From positions 9,823 to 73,822 of the forward strand of contig CAYUKA010000008.1 of NCBI GenBank assembly GCA_964445195.1: a DNA stretch of 64,000 bases, read 5' to 3'. This document shows, piece after piece, positions 26,063 to 34,039 of the stretch. Position 1 is the stretch's first letter. The number at the start of each line of letters is the position of its first letter. The DNA is from UM-FILTER-47-13 sp964445195. Lineage in GTDB: Bacteria > Pseudomonadota > Alphaproteobacteria > Micavibrionales > Micavibrionaceae. The notes below the pieces were generated by a model that saw only the letters and a program-made list of their open reading frames with translations, did not search any database and had not been told where the DNA came from. The translations under genes were made by a program, and so were the position numbers.

Positions 26063-27435
26063 TGTGATGATTCCTCTGATTCTTGGGCTTTGGGCAGTAA
26101 ATAGCCGGTGACATGTGGCCGTCGCTCGTTATTGTCCGGGTCGAGATAGCGGCGTGCCGCCGCGTTGATCTGTTCGATTGTCACGGCCTCAATATCGTAG
26201 GGCCAGTATTCGATATCCTCTATCGTGCTGCCGGTCGCCAGGCTATAGCCGAAGATCATCGCCGGGCCGGACAGGCTGTCGCGGGCGAAAATTGCCGCTT
26301 CGGTCAGGCGGGTCTTGGCATCGGCCACTTCCTGTGCCGTCACACCGTCACGGATCAGTACGCGCAACTCTTCATCAATCGCCGCTTCCACGGTCTTCAT
26401 GCTGACACCCACAGCCGGGTTGGCGCCGAGCCGGATTTCGCCTTCGGAGAGCGCGGCGCCGCTATAGCGAAACGACGCGGTGGTCGCCAGTTTTTGTTCA
26501 TAAACCAGTGATTTGTAAAAGCGCGAGGTCGGTCCGTCGCCCATGATACTGGCGAGGATATCAAGTGCCAGTGCGGTGTCCTTGTCGGTTGTGCTGCTCG
26601 GTGCGCGGTAAAAGCGGCTAAAGCGCGGCTGCTTGATTGTTTCATGTTCGTAATACAGGCGCGGGTTGGCCGGAAGCGGCGGCACGGCGCTCCAGTTTCG
26701 CTCAGGCACAGCCCGGGCCGGGATGCGACCGTAAATCTCTTCAGCCAGCGGGCGCAGCGTGTCCATCGTGATGTCGCCGGAAACGACCAGGATCGCGTTA
26801 TTCGGCGCATACCAGCGGTTATAGAAGCCCATGACATCCTCGCCGGTCAGCGTCTCAACCTCGTGCAGCCAGCCAACGACAGGGTTACCGTAGGGGTGGT
26901 TGGGGAACAGGGCCGTGCGCATCTGCTCCACGAAATAGCCGCGCGGGTCGTTCTCGGTGCGCTGCCGGCGTTCTTCCAGCACGACCAGCCGTTCGGAGGC
27001 CAGCTCCTCGTCCGGGAAAGAGAGGTTGACCATCCGGTCGGCTTCCATCCGCATAATGGTTTCAAGGTGCTCGGAAGCGACAGACTGAAAATAGGCGGTG
27101 ATATCCTGTCCGGTAAAGGCGTTATCATTGCCGCCCAGCAATTTGACGCGCTTGGAAAACTCTCCCGGCGGCAGGGTTTCCGTGCCTTTGAACATCATAT
27201 GTTCGGCGAAATGGGCAATGCCGGACAGCCCCGGCGGCTCATCGGCAGCGCCAACCCGGTACCAGACCATATGGGTGACGGCCGGTACGCGGTGGTTGGG
27301 TACGGCGACAACCTTCATACCGTTCGGGAGCGTAAAGGATTCGGCGCCGAAGACCGGGGTGCGCGCCGTATCCTGGGCTTGCGCCGGGGCATTCAGGACA
27401 AAAACCAAAAGCAGGATCAGGGATAGTAATCTCAT
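26059..27435 (-). CDS. M16-family zinc peptidase, catalytic subunit
   Basis: A 458-residue periplasmic metallopeptidase with a signal peptide (residues 1-20, VFVLNAPAQA). The inverted zinc motif is HFAEHMMFKG (HxxEH) in GLSGIAHFAEH, with a downstream acidic ligand candidate in DRMVNLSFPDEELASE. The central QDITAYFQSVASEHLE and the C-terminal YSLATGSTIEDIEYW fit the family. It overlaps the non-catalytic partner by 4 bases and lies 66 bases after the DUF3035 lipoprotein gene. Alphaproteobacterial genomes often carry such a pair; it degrades peptides, but no specific target is known. Confidence 0.93.
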   Translation of the reverse strand: MRLLSLILLLVFVLNAPAQAQDTARTPVFGAESFTLPNGMKVVAVPNHRVPAVTHMVWYRVGAADEPPGLSGIAHFAEHMMFKGTETLPPGEFSKRVKLLGGNDNAFTGQDITAYFQSVASEHLETIMRMEADRMVNLSFPDEELASERLVVLEERRQRTENDPRGYFVEQMRTALFPNHPYGNPVVGWLHEVETLTGEDVMGFYNRWYAPNNAILVVSGDITMDTLRPLAEEIYGRIPARAVPERNWSAVPPLPANPRLYYEHETIKQPRFSRFYRAPSSTTDKDTALALDILASIMGDGPTSRFYKSLVYEQKLATTASFRYSGAALSEGEIRLGANPAVGVSMKTVEAAIDEELRVLIRDGVTAQEVADAKTRLTEAAIFARDSLSGPAMIFGYSLATGSTIEDIEYWPYDIEAVTIEQINAAARRYLDPDNNERRPHVTGYLLPKAQESEESSQ

Positions 27436-27501
27436 GCCTGAAAATGTAGGGCAGGGCTATATAAAGAGCAAGCGCCTTTATCGCCCATCCGGTCCAGCGG
27501 C

Positions 27502-28038
27502 TTATTCCTCGATTGTCGGGGTTTTGCCTTCGGTCAGGGGTTTACCCTGCTCGCTGTTTTCACGCAGGCGTTCGGCTTCGGCGGCGGCGTCAACGACGCT
27601 GGCCGGCGGCTGGTCATTGCCGGTGGTCCAGCCGAGCAGCCGCTCGGATACCGGTTTTTCATAAGGCTCGAGCGTGGCGGTTTCACGGTCAACCGCTTCG
27701 CGGATACCGGGCTGCGCCTCGTCAGTGCCGGCTTTTTGCAATAGCGCGGCTTCACCGTCAGCCGGGGTTGGCCGTGCATCCGCGCCGCCTTCACCGAAAA
27801 TGACGGTTCGTGCCTGCTCGGTGGCTGCCGCTTCCTGCGGGCGCTGCGCGCCGGGTTGCGGCGGGCGGACACTGTAATCGGGCGGCAATTCCAGCGGCGC
27901 CCGCTTGACGACAGCAAATTCGTCGGGCGCTGTCCGGGTCAGGCCCAGCTGCTCCTTTGTACCTTCGCAGGCGCTTAAGGTTACTAGCGGAGTCAGGAAC
28001 AGCGCGGTCAGGATAACGGGTCTGGCAGAGAAGATCAT
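27502..28038 (-). CDS. DUF3035 lipoprotein
   Basis: A 178-residue lipoprotein. The signal sequence ends in the lipobox TLSAC (Cys at residue 24), so the mature protein would be lipid-anchored. The body includes APDEFAVVKRAPLELPPDYS, a very recognisable DUF3035 stretch, then Pro/Gln/Ala-rich and Glu-rich low-complexity sequence. The family has no established function and is confined mainly to alphaproteobacteria, where it sits beside lspA and M16 peptidases as here. The start overlaps the end of lspA by 4 bases, which suggests that signal peptidase II and this lipoprotein are made together. Confidence 0.85.
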   Translation of the reverse strand: MIFSARPVILTALFLTPLVTLSACEGTKEQLGLTRTAPDEFAVVKRAPLELPPDYSVRPPQPGAQRPQEAAATEQARTVIFGEGGADARPTPADGEAALLQKAGTDEAQPGIREAVDRETATLEPYEKPVSERLLGWTTGNDQPPASVVDAAAEAERLRENSEQGKPLTEGKTPTIEE

Positions 28039-28511
28039 GGCTGAGTGGCTTTGTTTCGTTTCGCTTCCAAGAATATACTATCGAAAAGAATGAAGGCAAT
28101 CCCCAAAACGATGGCGCTATCGGCAATGTTGAAAGCCGGGTAGTGCCAGCCGAAAGCATGGAAATCAAAGAAATCGACAACCGCGCCGTAGCGGACGCGG
28201 TCAACCACATTGCCGAGCGCCCCGGCAATGATCGCGCACACGGCGATGATCAGTCCTTTTTCGCGCAGCCTGAGCAGCCAGACAACCAGCGCGCCGATAA
28301 TCACCAGCGCGATAATTACCAGGATCAGCGGCCCGTAAGCGCCGAGATTATTGAGCATGCCGAAACTGATGCCGCGGTTCCAGACCAGCACCAGGTTGAA
28401 GAACGGCAGCACTTCGACCGGACCGGCCATTAAATAGTGTAGCGCCAGCGCCTTGGTGATGCGGTCGGCAACGAAAATCAGGGCGGCGAGGATGAGAGCG
28501 GTTTTATACAT
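28035..28511 (-). CDS. lspA: Lipoprotein signal peptidase (signal peptidase II)
   Basis: Inner-membrane aspartic protease that cleaves prolipoprotein signal peptides. The 158-residue protein has four hydrophobic segments, the conserved NRGISFGML, and the two catalytic Asp boxes GNVVDRVRYGAVVDF and FNIADSAI. The ATG at 28511 (MYKTALILAALIFVADRITK) gives normal length; a longer frame from 28631 lies inside ileS and is rejected. It follows the ileS stop codon by 8 bases and overlaps the DUF3035 gene by 4, the widespread ileS-lspA arrangement. Confidence 0.95.
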   Translation of the reverse strand: MYKTALILAALIFVADRITKALALHYLMAGPVEVLPFFNLVLVWNRGISFGMLNNLGAYGPLILVIIALVIIGALVVWLLRLREKGLIIAVCAIIAGALGNVVDRVRYGAVVDFFDFHAFGWHYPAFNIADSAIVLGIAFILFDSIFLEAKRNKATQP

Positions 28512-28519
28512 CCGGGGCC

Positions 28520-31429
28520 TTATGCTGCCTGCTTGTGCTTGCGGTACCAGGTGGCGGCATCGGCGCAGCGGTTGCACACGCCGTCCATCTGCGCCCCGAC
28601 CTCGGGCAGGATTTTCCAGCAGCGCTGGCATTTTTCGCCGGGCGCTTTGCCAATGGTCACGCCCGGCATGCCGGTTTCCAGTGTGACCGGGGCGGTGATG
28701 CAGATTTCAGCCATATCAACGCTTTCCAGCAGCGCGGCGTCTTCAGCCGGGATTCTGAGCACCGGCGCGGCTTCCAGCGAGGAGCGCAGGGTTTTCTCCG
28801 CGCGCAGCGGCTCAATCGCCGCCAGAACATCCTTACGGTACCGGATGATCGTGTCCCATTTATCGGCCAGCGCGGTATTTTCCCAGACAGCGGGCACGGC
28901 GGGAAAGTCGCGCAGATGAACGCTGTCCGCGTCTTCGAAGACACCGGCCGGGCGGTAGGACCACGCTTCTTCGGCGGTAAAGCACAGAATAGGCGCAAGC
29001 CATGCGGTCAGACCGTTATAGATCACCGCCATCACCGTGCGGGTGGCGCGGCGCTCAAAACTGTCCGGGCGGTCGCAATACAGGCGGTCTTTGCGGATAT
29101 CGAAGTAAAAGGCCGATAAATCCTCGTTACAGAAATCATGCAGCAGCTTGGTCAGTTTTGAAAATTCGTAGTTCTCGATACAGCTGCGGACCTGCTTATC
29201 CATATCCCACAAACGGTGCAGGATCAGCTGTTCCAGTTCCGGCAGGCTGGCCGGGTCGTCGAAAAACTCGACGCTTTCGTCTCTGGTAAAACCGTCCAGC
29301 GCGCCGAGCAGGAAGCGCAGCGTGTTGCGAATCCGGCGGTATAAATCACCGGTGGCTTTGAGCGCTTCTTCACTGATGCGGATATCCTCGGCGTAATCGG
29401 AGGTCAGCGTCCAGAGTCGCAGGATATCGGCGCCGTATTTATCCATCATATCAAGCGGCGAGGTCACATTGCCCGCCGATTTCGACATTTTATAGCCGTC
29501 CTTGTCGAGCACGAAGCCGTGGGTCAGCACGGCCTTGTAAGGCGCGCGGCCGTTGGTGCCGCAGCTCTCCAGCAGCGAGGAATGGAACCAGCCGCGATGC
29601 TGGTCAGAGCCTTCAAGATACAAATCCGCCATTTCAACGCCGTCAAAGACCGGCCAGCGTTCGGTATCGCCGAGCACGAAGGCATGGGTCGAGCCGGATT
29701 CAAACCAGACATCGACAATGTCGAACACCTGTTCATACTCATCGGCGCTGTAGGCGTTGCCGAGGAAATCTTCGGGCGGGCGCGCCCACCAGGCATCGCT
29801 GCCTTCCTCTTCGAAAATTTTGCCGATCCGGTCCAGCACTTCGGGGTCGGTCAGCGGCGTACCGGTGGCCTTTTCAACGAACAGCGCGATCGGCACGCCC
29901 CAGGCGCGCTGGCGCGAAATGCACCAGTCCGGGCGGTTCTCGATCATCGCGCGGATGCGGGCCTCGCCCTTTTCCGGGACCCATCTTGTATCTTCAATGG
30001 CTTGCAGCGCAGTTTGCCGGAGAGTCTTCCTCCCTCCGCTACGCTTCTCTCCCCCGCTGGCGGGGGGGTGAGGGGGGGAGAAGGCGTTATCCATGCCGAT
30101 GAACCATTGCGGCGTCGTGCGGAAAATCAGCGGCGCTTTCGACCGCCATGAGTGCGGGTATTCATGGCGCAGCGCGCCTTTGGCCAGCAGCGCCCCGGCC
30201 TCGTCCATCGCCTTGAGCACGGCGAAATTACCGCCGCCGAGCGCACCGTCCTGCGTATACACTTCCATCCCGGCAAACAGCGGTACATGCGCGCGGAACA
30301 GGCCGTCATCGGTAATATTGTCGGTGATTTCCAGCCCGTGCTGCTGGCCCAGATAAAAGTCGTCGGCGCCGTGGCTGGGCGCGATATGGACGAATCCGGT
30401 CCCGGCTTCATCCGTCACATGATCGCCGGGCAGCAGCGGCACATCGAAGTCATAGCCCTGAGCGCTGAGGGGATGGGCGCAGACCGTACCGGCGAGGTCG
30501 TGGCCTGTAAATGTAGCCAGTTGCTCCCACTCTTCGATTTTCGCGCTGTTTTTGACATCATCGGCGAGTGACAGGGCGAGGGCGATTTTATCGCCGACCT
30601 GCGTCTTGCTGTTTTCACCCAGCGCCTTAATCTCAAACAGGCCGTACGCCATATCCTCGCCATAGGCAATAGCGCGGTTGGAGGGCAGGGTCCACGGCGT
30701 GGTCGTCCAGATGACGATTGACGCGCCTTTGATCGTATCCAGCCCGGTCTCCTTTACCGGGAACTTCACCCAGACCGTAATGGATTTATGCTCTTTATAC
30801 TCAACCTCAGCCTCGGCCAGTGCGGTTTTTTCGACCACCGACCACATGACCGGCTTGGCGCCGCGATACAGCAGGCCGTTTTGCGCGAATTTGTGAATTT
30901 CGCGCACGATCTTACCCTCGGCCGTGTCAGTCATGGTCAGGTACGGAGTTTTGAAATCGCCGATCACGCCGAGGCGCTGGAATTCCGCGCTCTGGATATC
31001 GACCCATTTTTGGGCGAAGGCGCGGCATTCGGCCCTGAAATCAAGCGGATCGACGGCGTCTTTATCTGCGCCTTTTTCGCGGTACTGTTCCTCGATCTTC
31101 CATTCGATCGGCAGGCCGTGGCAATCCCAGCCCGGCACGTAGGGGGCGTTATAGCCCATCATCTGCCATGAGCGCCCTACGACGTCTTTAAGGATCTTGT
31201 TGACCGCGTGGCCCATATGGATATGGCCGTTGGCATAGGGCGGGCCGTCATGCAGCACCCATTTCGGCTTGTCTTTGGCCTGCTCACGTAATTTTTCATA
31301 AAGCTCAACCTCCTGCCAGCGCCGGACGATATCCGGCTCTTTTTTCGGCAGTTCGCCGCGCATCGGGAATTCGGTCTTCGGCAGGAAGACAGTCTCTTTA
31401 TATATGTCGTCTTGCTTGTCACTACTCAT
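28520..31429 (-). CDS. ileS: Isoleucyl-tRNA synthetase with an in-frame repeat insertion
   Basis: Charges tRNA(Ile) and edits Val. The 969-residue class I synthetase has the HIGH-type motif HIHMGHAV, the KMSKS loop GYKMSKSAGN, the editing region with TTTPWTLPSNRAI, and the C-terminal zinc site CQRCWK...CNRCAD. Residues 451-468 (SPPHPPASGGEKRSGGRK), between WFIGMDNAF and the TLRQTALQAI helix, are extra compared with the family. They are encoded by a palindromic GC-rich repeat at about 30026-30079 that keeps the frame open. The insert falls in a surface loop ahead of the WVPEKGEARI strand, so activity is probably preserved. Confidence 0.96.
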   Translation of the reverse strand: MSSDKQDDIYKETVFLPKTEFPMRGELPKKEPDIVRRWQEVELYEKLREQAKDKPKWVLHDGPPYANGHIHMGHAVNKILKDVVGRSWQMMGYNAPYVPGWDCHGLPIEWKIEEQYREKGADKDAVDPLDFRAECRAFAQKWVDIQSAEFQRLGVIGDFKTPYLTMTDTAEGKIVREIHKFAQNGLLYRGAKPVMWSVVEKTALAEAEVEYKEHKSITVWVKFPVKETGLDTIKGASIVIWTTTPWTLPSNRAIAYGEDMAYGLFEIKALGENSKTQVGDKIALALSLADDVKNSAKIEEWEQLATFTGHDLAGTVCAHPLSAQGYDFDVPLLPGDHVTDEAGTGFVHIAPSHGADDFYLGQQHGLEITDNITDDGLFRAHVPLFAGMEVYTQDGALGGGNFAVLKAMDEAGALLAKGALRHEYPHSWRSKAPLIFRTTPQWFIGMDNAFSPPHPPASGGEKRSGGRKTLRQTALQAIEDTRWVPEKGEARIRAMIENRPDWCISRQRAWGVPIALFVEKATGTPLTDPEVLDRIGKIFEEEGSDAWWARPPEDFLGNAYSADEYEQVFDIVDVWFESGSTHAFVLGDTERWPVFDGVEMADLYLEGSDQHRGWFHSSLLESCGTNGRAPYKAVLTHGFVLDKDGYKMSKSAGNVTSPLDMMDKYGADILRLWTLTSDYAEDIRISEEALKATGDLYRRIRNTLRFLLGALDGFTRDESVEFFDDPASLPELEQLILHRLWDMDKQVRSCIENYEFSKLTKLLHDFCNEDLSAFYFDIRKDRLYCDRPDSFERRATRTVMAVIYNGLTAWLAPILCFTAEEAWSYRPAGVFEDADSVHLRDFPAVPAVWENTALADKWDTIIRYRKDVLAAIEPLRAEKTLRSSLEAAPVLRIPAEDAALLESVDMAEICITAPVTLETGMPGVTIGKAPGEKCQRCWKILPEVGAQMDGVCNRCADAATWYRKHKQAA
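30026..30082 (-). repeat. Palindromic GC-rich repeat element inserted in ileS
   Basis: A C-rich and G-rich palindrome (CCCCC GCTGGC GGGGG core at about 30051-30067, with CCTCCCTCCGCT and GTGAGGGGGGGAG flanks) interrupts ileS without breaking the frame. Its translation, SPPHPPASGGEKRSGGRK, resembles the peptides produced by dispersed intergenic palindromes of alphaproteobacteria. The boundaries are approximate. Confidence 0.7.
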
Positions 31430-31480
31430 AACAAGGCACTATCGCGGCAGCGCCCTGTAAAATCAAGTGTTTTAGTCGTC

Positions 31481-32008
31481 TTAGCGGGGGCGGGGCGCCG
31501 CTGTTTGCGCTGGCGTTACAAAACGGGCCATTTCCCGCGCCGTGCCATCCAGGTTGTCAAGCCCGCCATGGCGGATGCGGGTGACGGCGGTGCGGAAAAT
31601 ATTGAGCGCTTCCATAAGCTCCGGGTTGCCCAGGGCGCAGGAAATATCGCCGTTTACCTTATCTACAGGATTATTCACGCTCAGCCGGTCGATATGGACC
31701 AGCCCGGTTGTTTCATCCTGAATCATGACGGCGCGCAGCTGGATGCCGTTCTTGTAATCATTCAGGCTGATCTCCATTTGCGGGTGGCGTTCGCTGACAT
31801 AGATAGTAATGTAGGGCTGAAAGCCTTTCGTGCCCGGTTTGGGCCGCCGGCGCGGGAAGGTGGCGCTGTAGCCCGGCGCGATGCGCGGGGCGAAGTCGCG
31901 CAGCCCGACATAGCCCATCATCTCTGCCTGATCGCGGCTGCGCAGGGCCGGCACTTGTGTGTGCGGCGCGATTGTCGGGTTCGCGAAAAGCCAACGTAAT
32001 AATGACAA
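31481..32008 (-). CDS. Hypothetical protein
   Basis: I do not recognise this 175-residue protein. It has no signal peptide or membrane segment. The middle contains alternating hydrophobic residues suggesting beta strands (PYITIYVSERHPQMEISLND, then LRAVMIQDETTGLVHIDRLSV). The N-terminus includes a putative helix (LRSRDQAEMMGYVGLRDF), and the C-terminus is Ala/Pro/Arg-rich and probably disordered. It lies between ribF and ileS on the same strand, about 50 bases ahead of ileS. The 105-base gap to ribF shows no clear terminator. The coding call rests on length, codon use like its neighbours and its place in the run. Confidence 0.65.
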   Translation of the reverse strand: MSLLRWLFANPTIAPHTQVPALRSRDQAEMMGYVGLRDFAPRIAPGYSATFPRRRPKPGTKGFQPYITIYVSERHPQMEISLNDYKNGIQLRAVMIQDETTGLVHIDRLSVNNPVDKVNGDISCALGNPELMEALNIFRTAVTRIRHGGLDNLDGTAREMARFVTPAQTAAPRPR

Positions 32009-32113
32009 AAAGACAGCCTCCTCTTTAATAAGGGCTTTAATTTACATATTGTAAAAAGACTCTGCAACAAAATTGTTGTGCTGGCCGGGTTATAACTTGA
32101 CGGGGCCATCACT

Positions 32114-33043
32114 TTATCGGCTGGCGGTCAGAATCTGGCGGGTTTGGGCGCAGTCGCTGTCGATCTGGGCGATCAGCGCCTCCAGACTGTCGAACTTGGC
32201 CTCGCCGCGCAGTTTTTGCACCGGCCTGATCCGCAGGGTACGGCCATAGATATCGGCGTCGAAATCAAGGATATGCGCTTCGACCTGACCGATCTTCAGT
32301 TCGAACATCGGCCGGATGCCGATATTGGTCGCGGCGGGCCGCCACATGTCCTCGCCTTCGATCTGCACAAATGTGGCGTAAACGCCATAGCCAGGATGAA
32401 CGGTGTTTTCCAACGGGACGTTGGCCGTCGGATAGCCGAGTTCGCGGCCGCGCTTGTCGCCTTCGACCACGATGCCCTCAATGTACCAGTCCCAGCCGAG
32501 CAGGGCGCGGGCTTCGGCAATTTCGCCGTGGCGGAGATGGGCGCGTATCGCACTTGAGGAATAGATTGCGCCGGCCTGGTCACCCAGCTTGTCCATGACG
32601 GTGACGGCGAAGCCGGCCTGTCGTAGCGTGTCCGGCGTACCCTTACGGAGCTGGCCGAAACGGAAGTCGGCGCCGATCACGATATGGACCGGCGCCAGCG
32701 CGCCGGTCAGGATCGTATCCGTGAAGGCTTCGGCGCTCTGGCTGGCAAAATCCCAGTCAAAAGGCAGGGAGACGATGAAGTCGATGCCGCACTCCTCCAG
32801 CAGCCGGGCCTTGACCGCAAAAGGGGTCAGGCGGAACGGCCGGTCGTCTGGGCGGAACAGGCTGCGCGGATGCGGCTCGAAGGTTAAAATCCCGCACGGC
32901 AAGCCGTGTTGTCTGGCCTGTTCTTTCGCAGCACCGATCAGGGCGCGGTGCCCCTTATGGACGCCGTCGAAATTGCCGATCGCCAGTACGGCCCCGCTTA
33001 GGTGGCCGGGCAAGGCGGTTATATCCGTGATTACGTCCATCAT
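32114..33043 (-). CDS. ribF: Bifunctional riboflavin kinase/FAD synthetase
   Basis: Makes FMN from riboflavin and then FAD. The 309-residue protein has the N-terminal adenylyltransferase domain with AIGNFDGVHKGHRALI (the HxGH-type motif) and IYSSSAIRAHLRHGEI. The C-terminal flavokinase domain has GRELGYPTANVPLE and the GYGVYATFV strand. The start gives MMDVITDITALPGHL; either Met is possible. It is part of the minus-strand run and follows ppx by 24 bases. In many bacteria ribF precedes ileS-lspA, as it does here with one hypothetical gene in between. Confidence 0.95.
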   Translation of the reverse strand: MMDVITDITALPGHLSGAVLAIGNFDGVHKGHRALIGAAKEQARQHGLPCGILTFEPHPRSLFRPDDRPFRLTPFAVKARLLEECGIDFIVSLPFDWDFASQSAEAFTDTILTGALAPVHIVIGADFRFGQLRKGTPDTLRQAGFAVTVMDKLGDQAGAIYSSSAIRAHLRHGEIAEARALLGWDWYIEGIVVEGDKRGRELGYPTANVPLENTVHPGYGVYATFVQIEGEDMWRPAATNIGIRPMFELKIGQVEAHILDFDADIYGRTLRIRPVQKLRGEAKFDSLEALIAQIDSDCAQTRQILTASR

Positions 33044-33067
33044 CCCATGCGCGGCAGGGCGCGCTCT

Positions 33068-34039
33068 TTACTCTGGCCTTTGGCTTTGCAGCATTTCATA
33101 AACAATGCCGTCACGCAAGCCGGCATTAGAAAAGACCACCGTTTCGGCCTGTGTGGCGGTCAGCAGCCGTTCCAGCATCAGGGCCGCATAGGGCAGCAAT
33201 TTGGCGCGTTTCTTTTCAATCCCGTATTGTTTGACCAGGGCCGATGGTTTTTCCCTCTTCAATTTCTGCGCCAGCGTGATGGCATCGATAGCGGCGATTT
33301 CATGGCCGTGGCTGTGCGGACTGGCAATGCCGTTATAGATTTGCAGCGCATCGGCGAAAGCCCGCCAGGTGCCGCCGATCGCGTAAAGCGCGCCCGGTTT
33401 TTCATAGGGGCTGGTGTGTGGCTGTAACTGCGCGTCTATATATTCATGCGCTGTCTTGCCATGCGCGGCAAGGCGCAGCACGCCGAGTGGCAGGCTCAGG
33501 CAATCGGCGACGCGGTTATTATGAATAGCGGCCAGTTCAAGACTGCCGCCGCCAAGATCGGCGATTATTCCGTGCGCGCCGGGAAAAGCGGCGATCACGC
33601 CATAGGCGGAATAAAGCGCTTCCTGTTCGCCGCTTAAAATCCGGATATCCAGCCCTTGTTCCGCCCTGACCGTATCGATAAAGGCCGTACCGTCTGAGGC
33701 GTCGCGCACGGCGGCGGTGGCGATGGCGCGGATGTCGGCAACCTCAAGCGCTTCGGCCAGGGTCAGGAAGGCCGAGAGCACTGTCATGGTTTTGGCCGCG
33801 CCTTTTTTACAGAGTCTGCCGTTTTTTTCCAGCGTGCGCCCAAGGCTGCATATCACTTTCTCGTTAAAGAAGGGGTGCGGCGGGTAATGGGCGAGATCGT
33901 AGGCGACAAAGCGCACGGAGTTCGAGCCGATATCAAAAATGCCGACCGAGTCCGGCGTCGCCGTGTCCCTGGAAAAAGCGAAGTTAAGCGCTTTTGTCTT
34001 CCGTATTTTTTTCTTGATTGTCTTGCGTATGGTTTTCAA
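33068..34039 (-). CDS. ppx: Exopolyphosphatase / pppGpp phosphohydrolase (Ppx/GppA family)
   Basis: Ppx/GppA enzymes release phosphate from polyphosphate or convert pppGpp to ppGpp. The 323-residue protein, short like the single-module alphaproteobacterial form, has the actin-fold phosphate loops GIFDIGSNSVRFVAYD and IIADLGGGSLELA. Catalytic-type acidic residues follow in EQEALYSAYGV. The start codon lies inside the end of ppk1 (56-base overlap), and the first 20 residues are unusually basic (KKKIRKTK). A shorter start is not obvious. The pairing with ppk1 points to polyphosphate turnover; a role in stringent signalling is possible. Confidence 0.9.
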   Translation of the reverse strand: MKTIRKTIKKKIRKTKALNFAFSRDTATPDSVGIFDIGSNSVRFVAYDLAHYPPHPFFNEKVICSLGRTLEKNGRLCKKGAAKTMTVLSAFLTLAEALEVADIRAIATAAVRDASDGTAFIDTVRAEQGLDIRILSGEQEALYSAYGVIAAFPGAHGIIADLGGGSLELAAIHNNRVADCLSLPLGVLRLAAHGKTAHEYIDAQLQPHTSPYEKPGALYAIGGTWRAFADALQIYNGIASPHSHGHEIAAIDAITLAQKLKREKPSALVKQYGIEKKRAKLLPYAALMLERLLTATQAETVVFSNAGLRDGIVYEMLQSQRPE

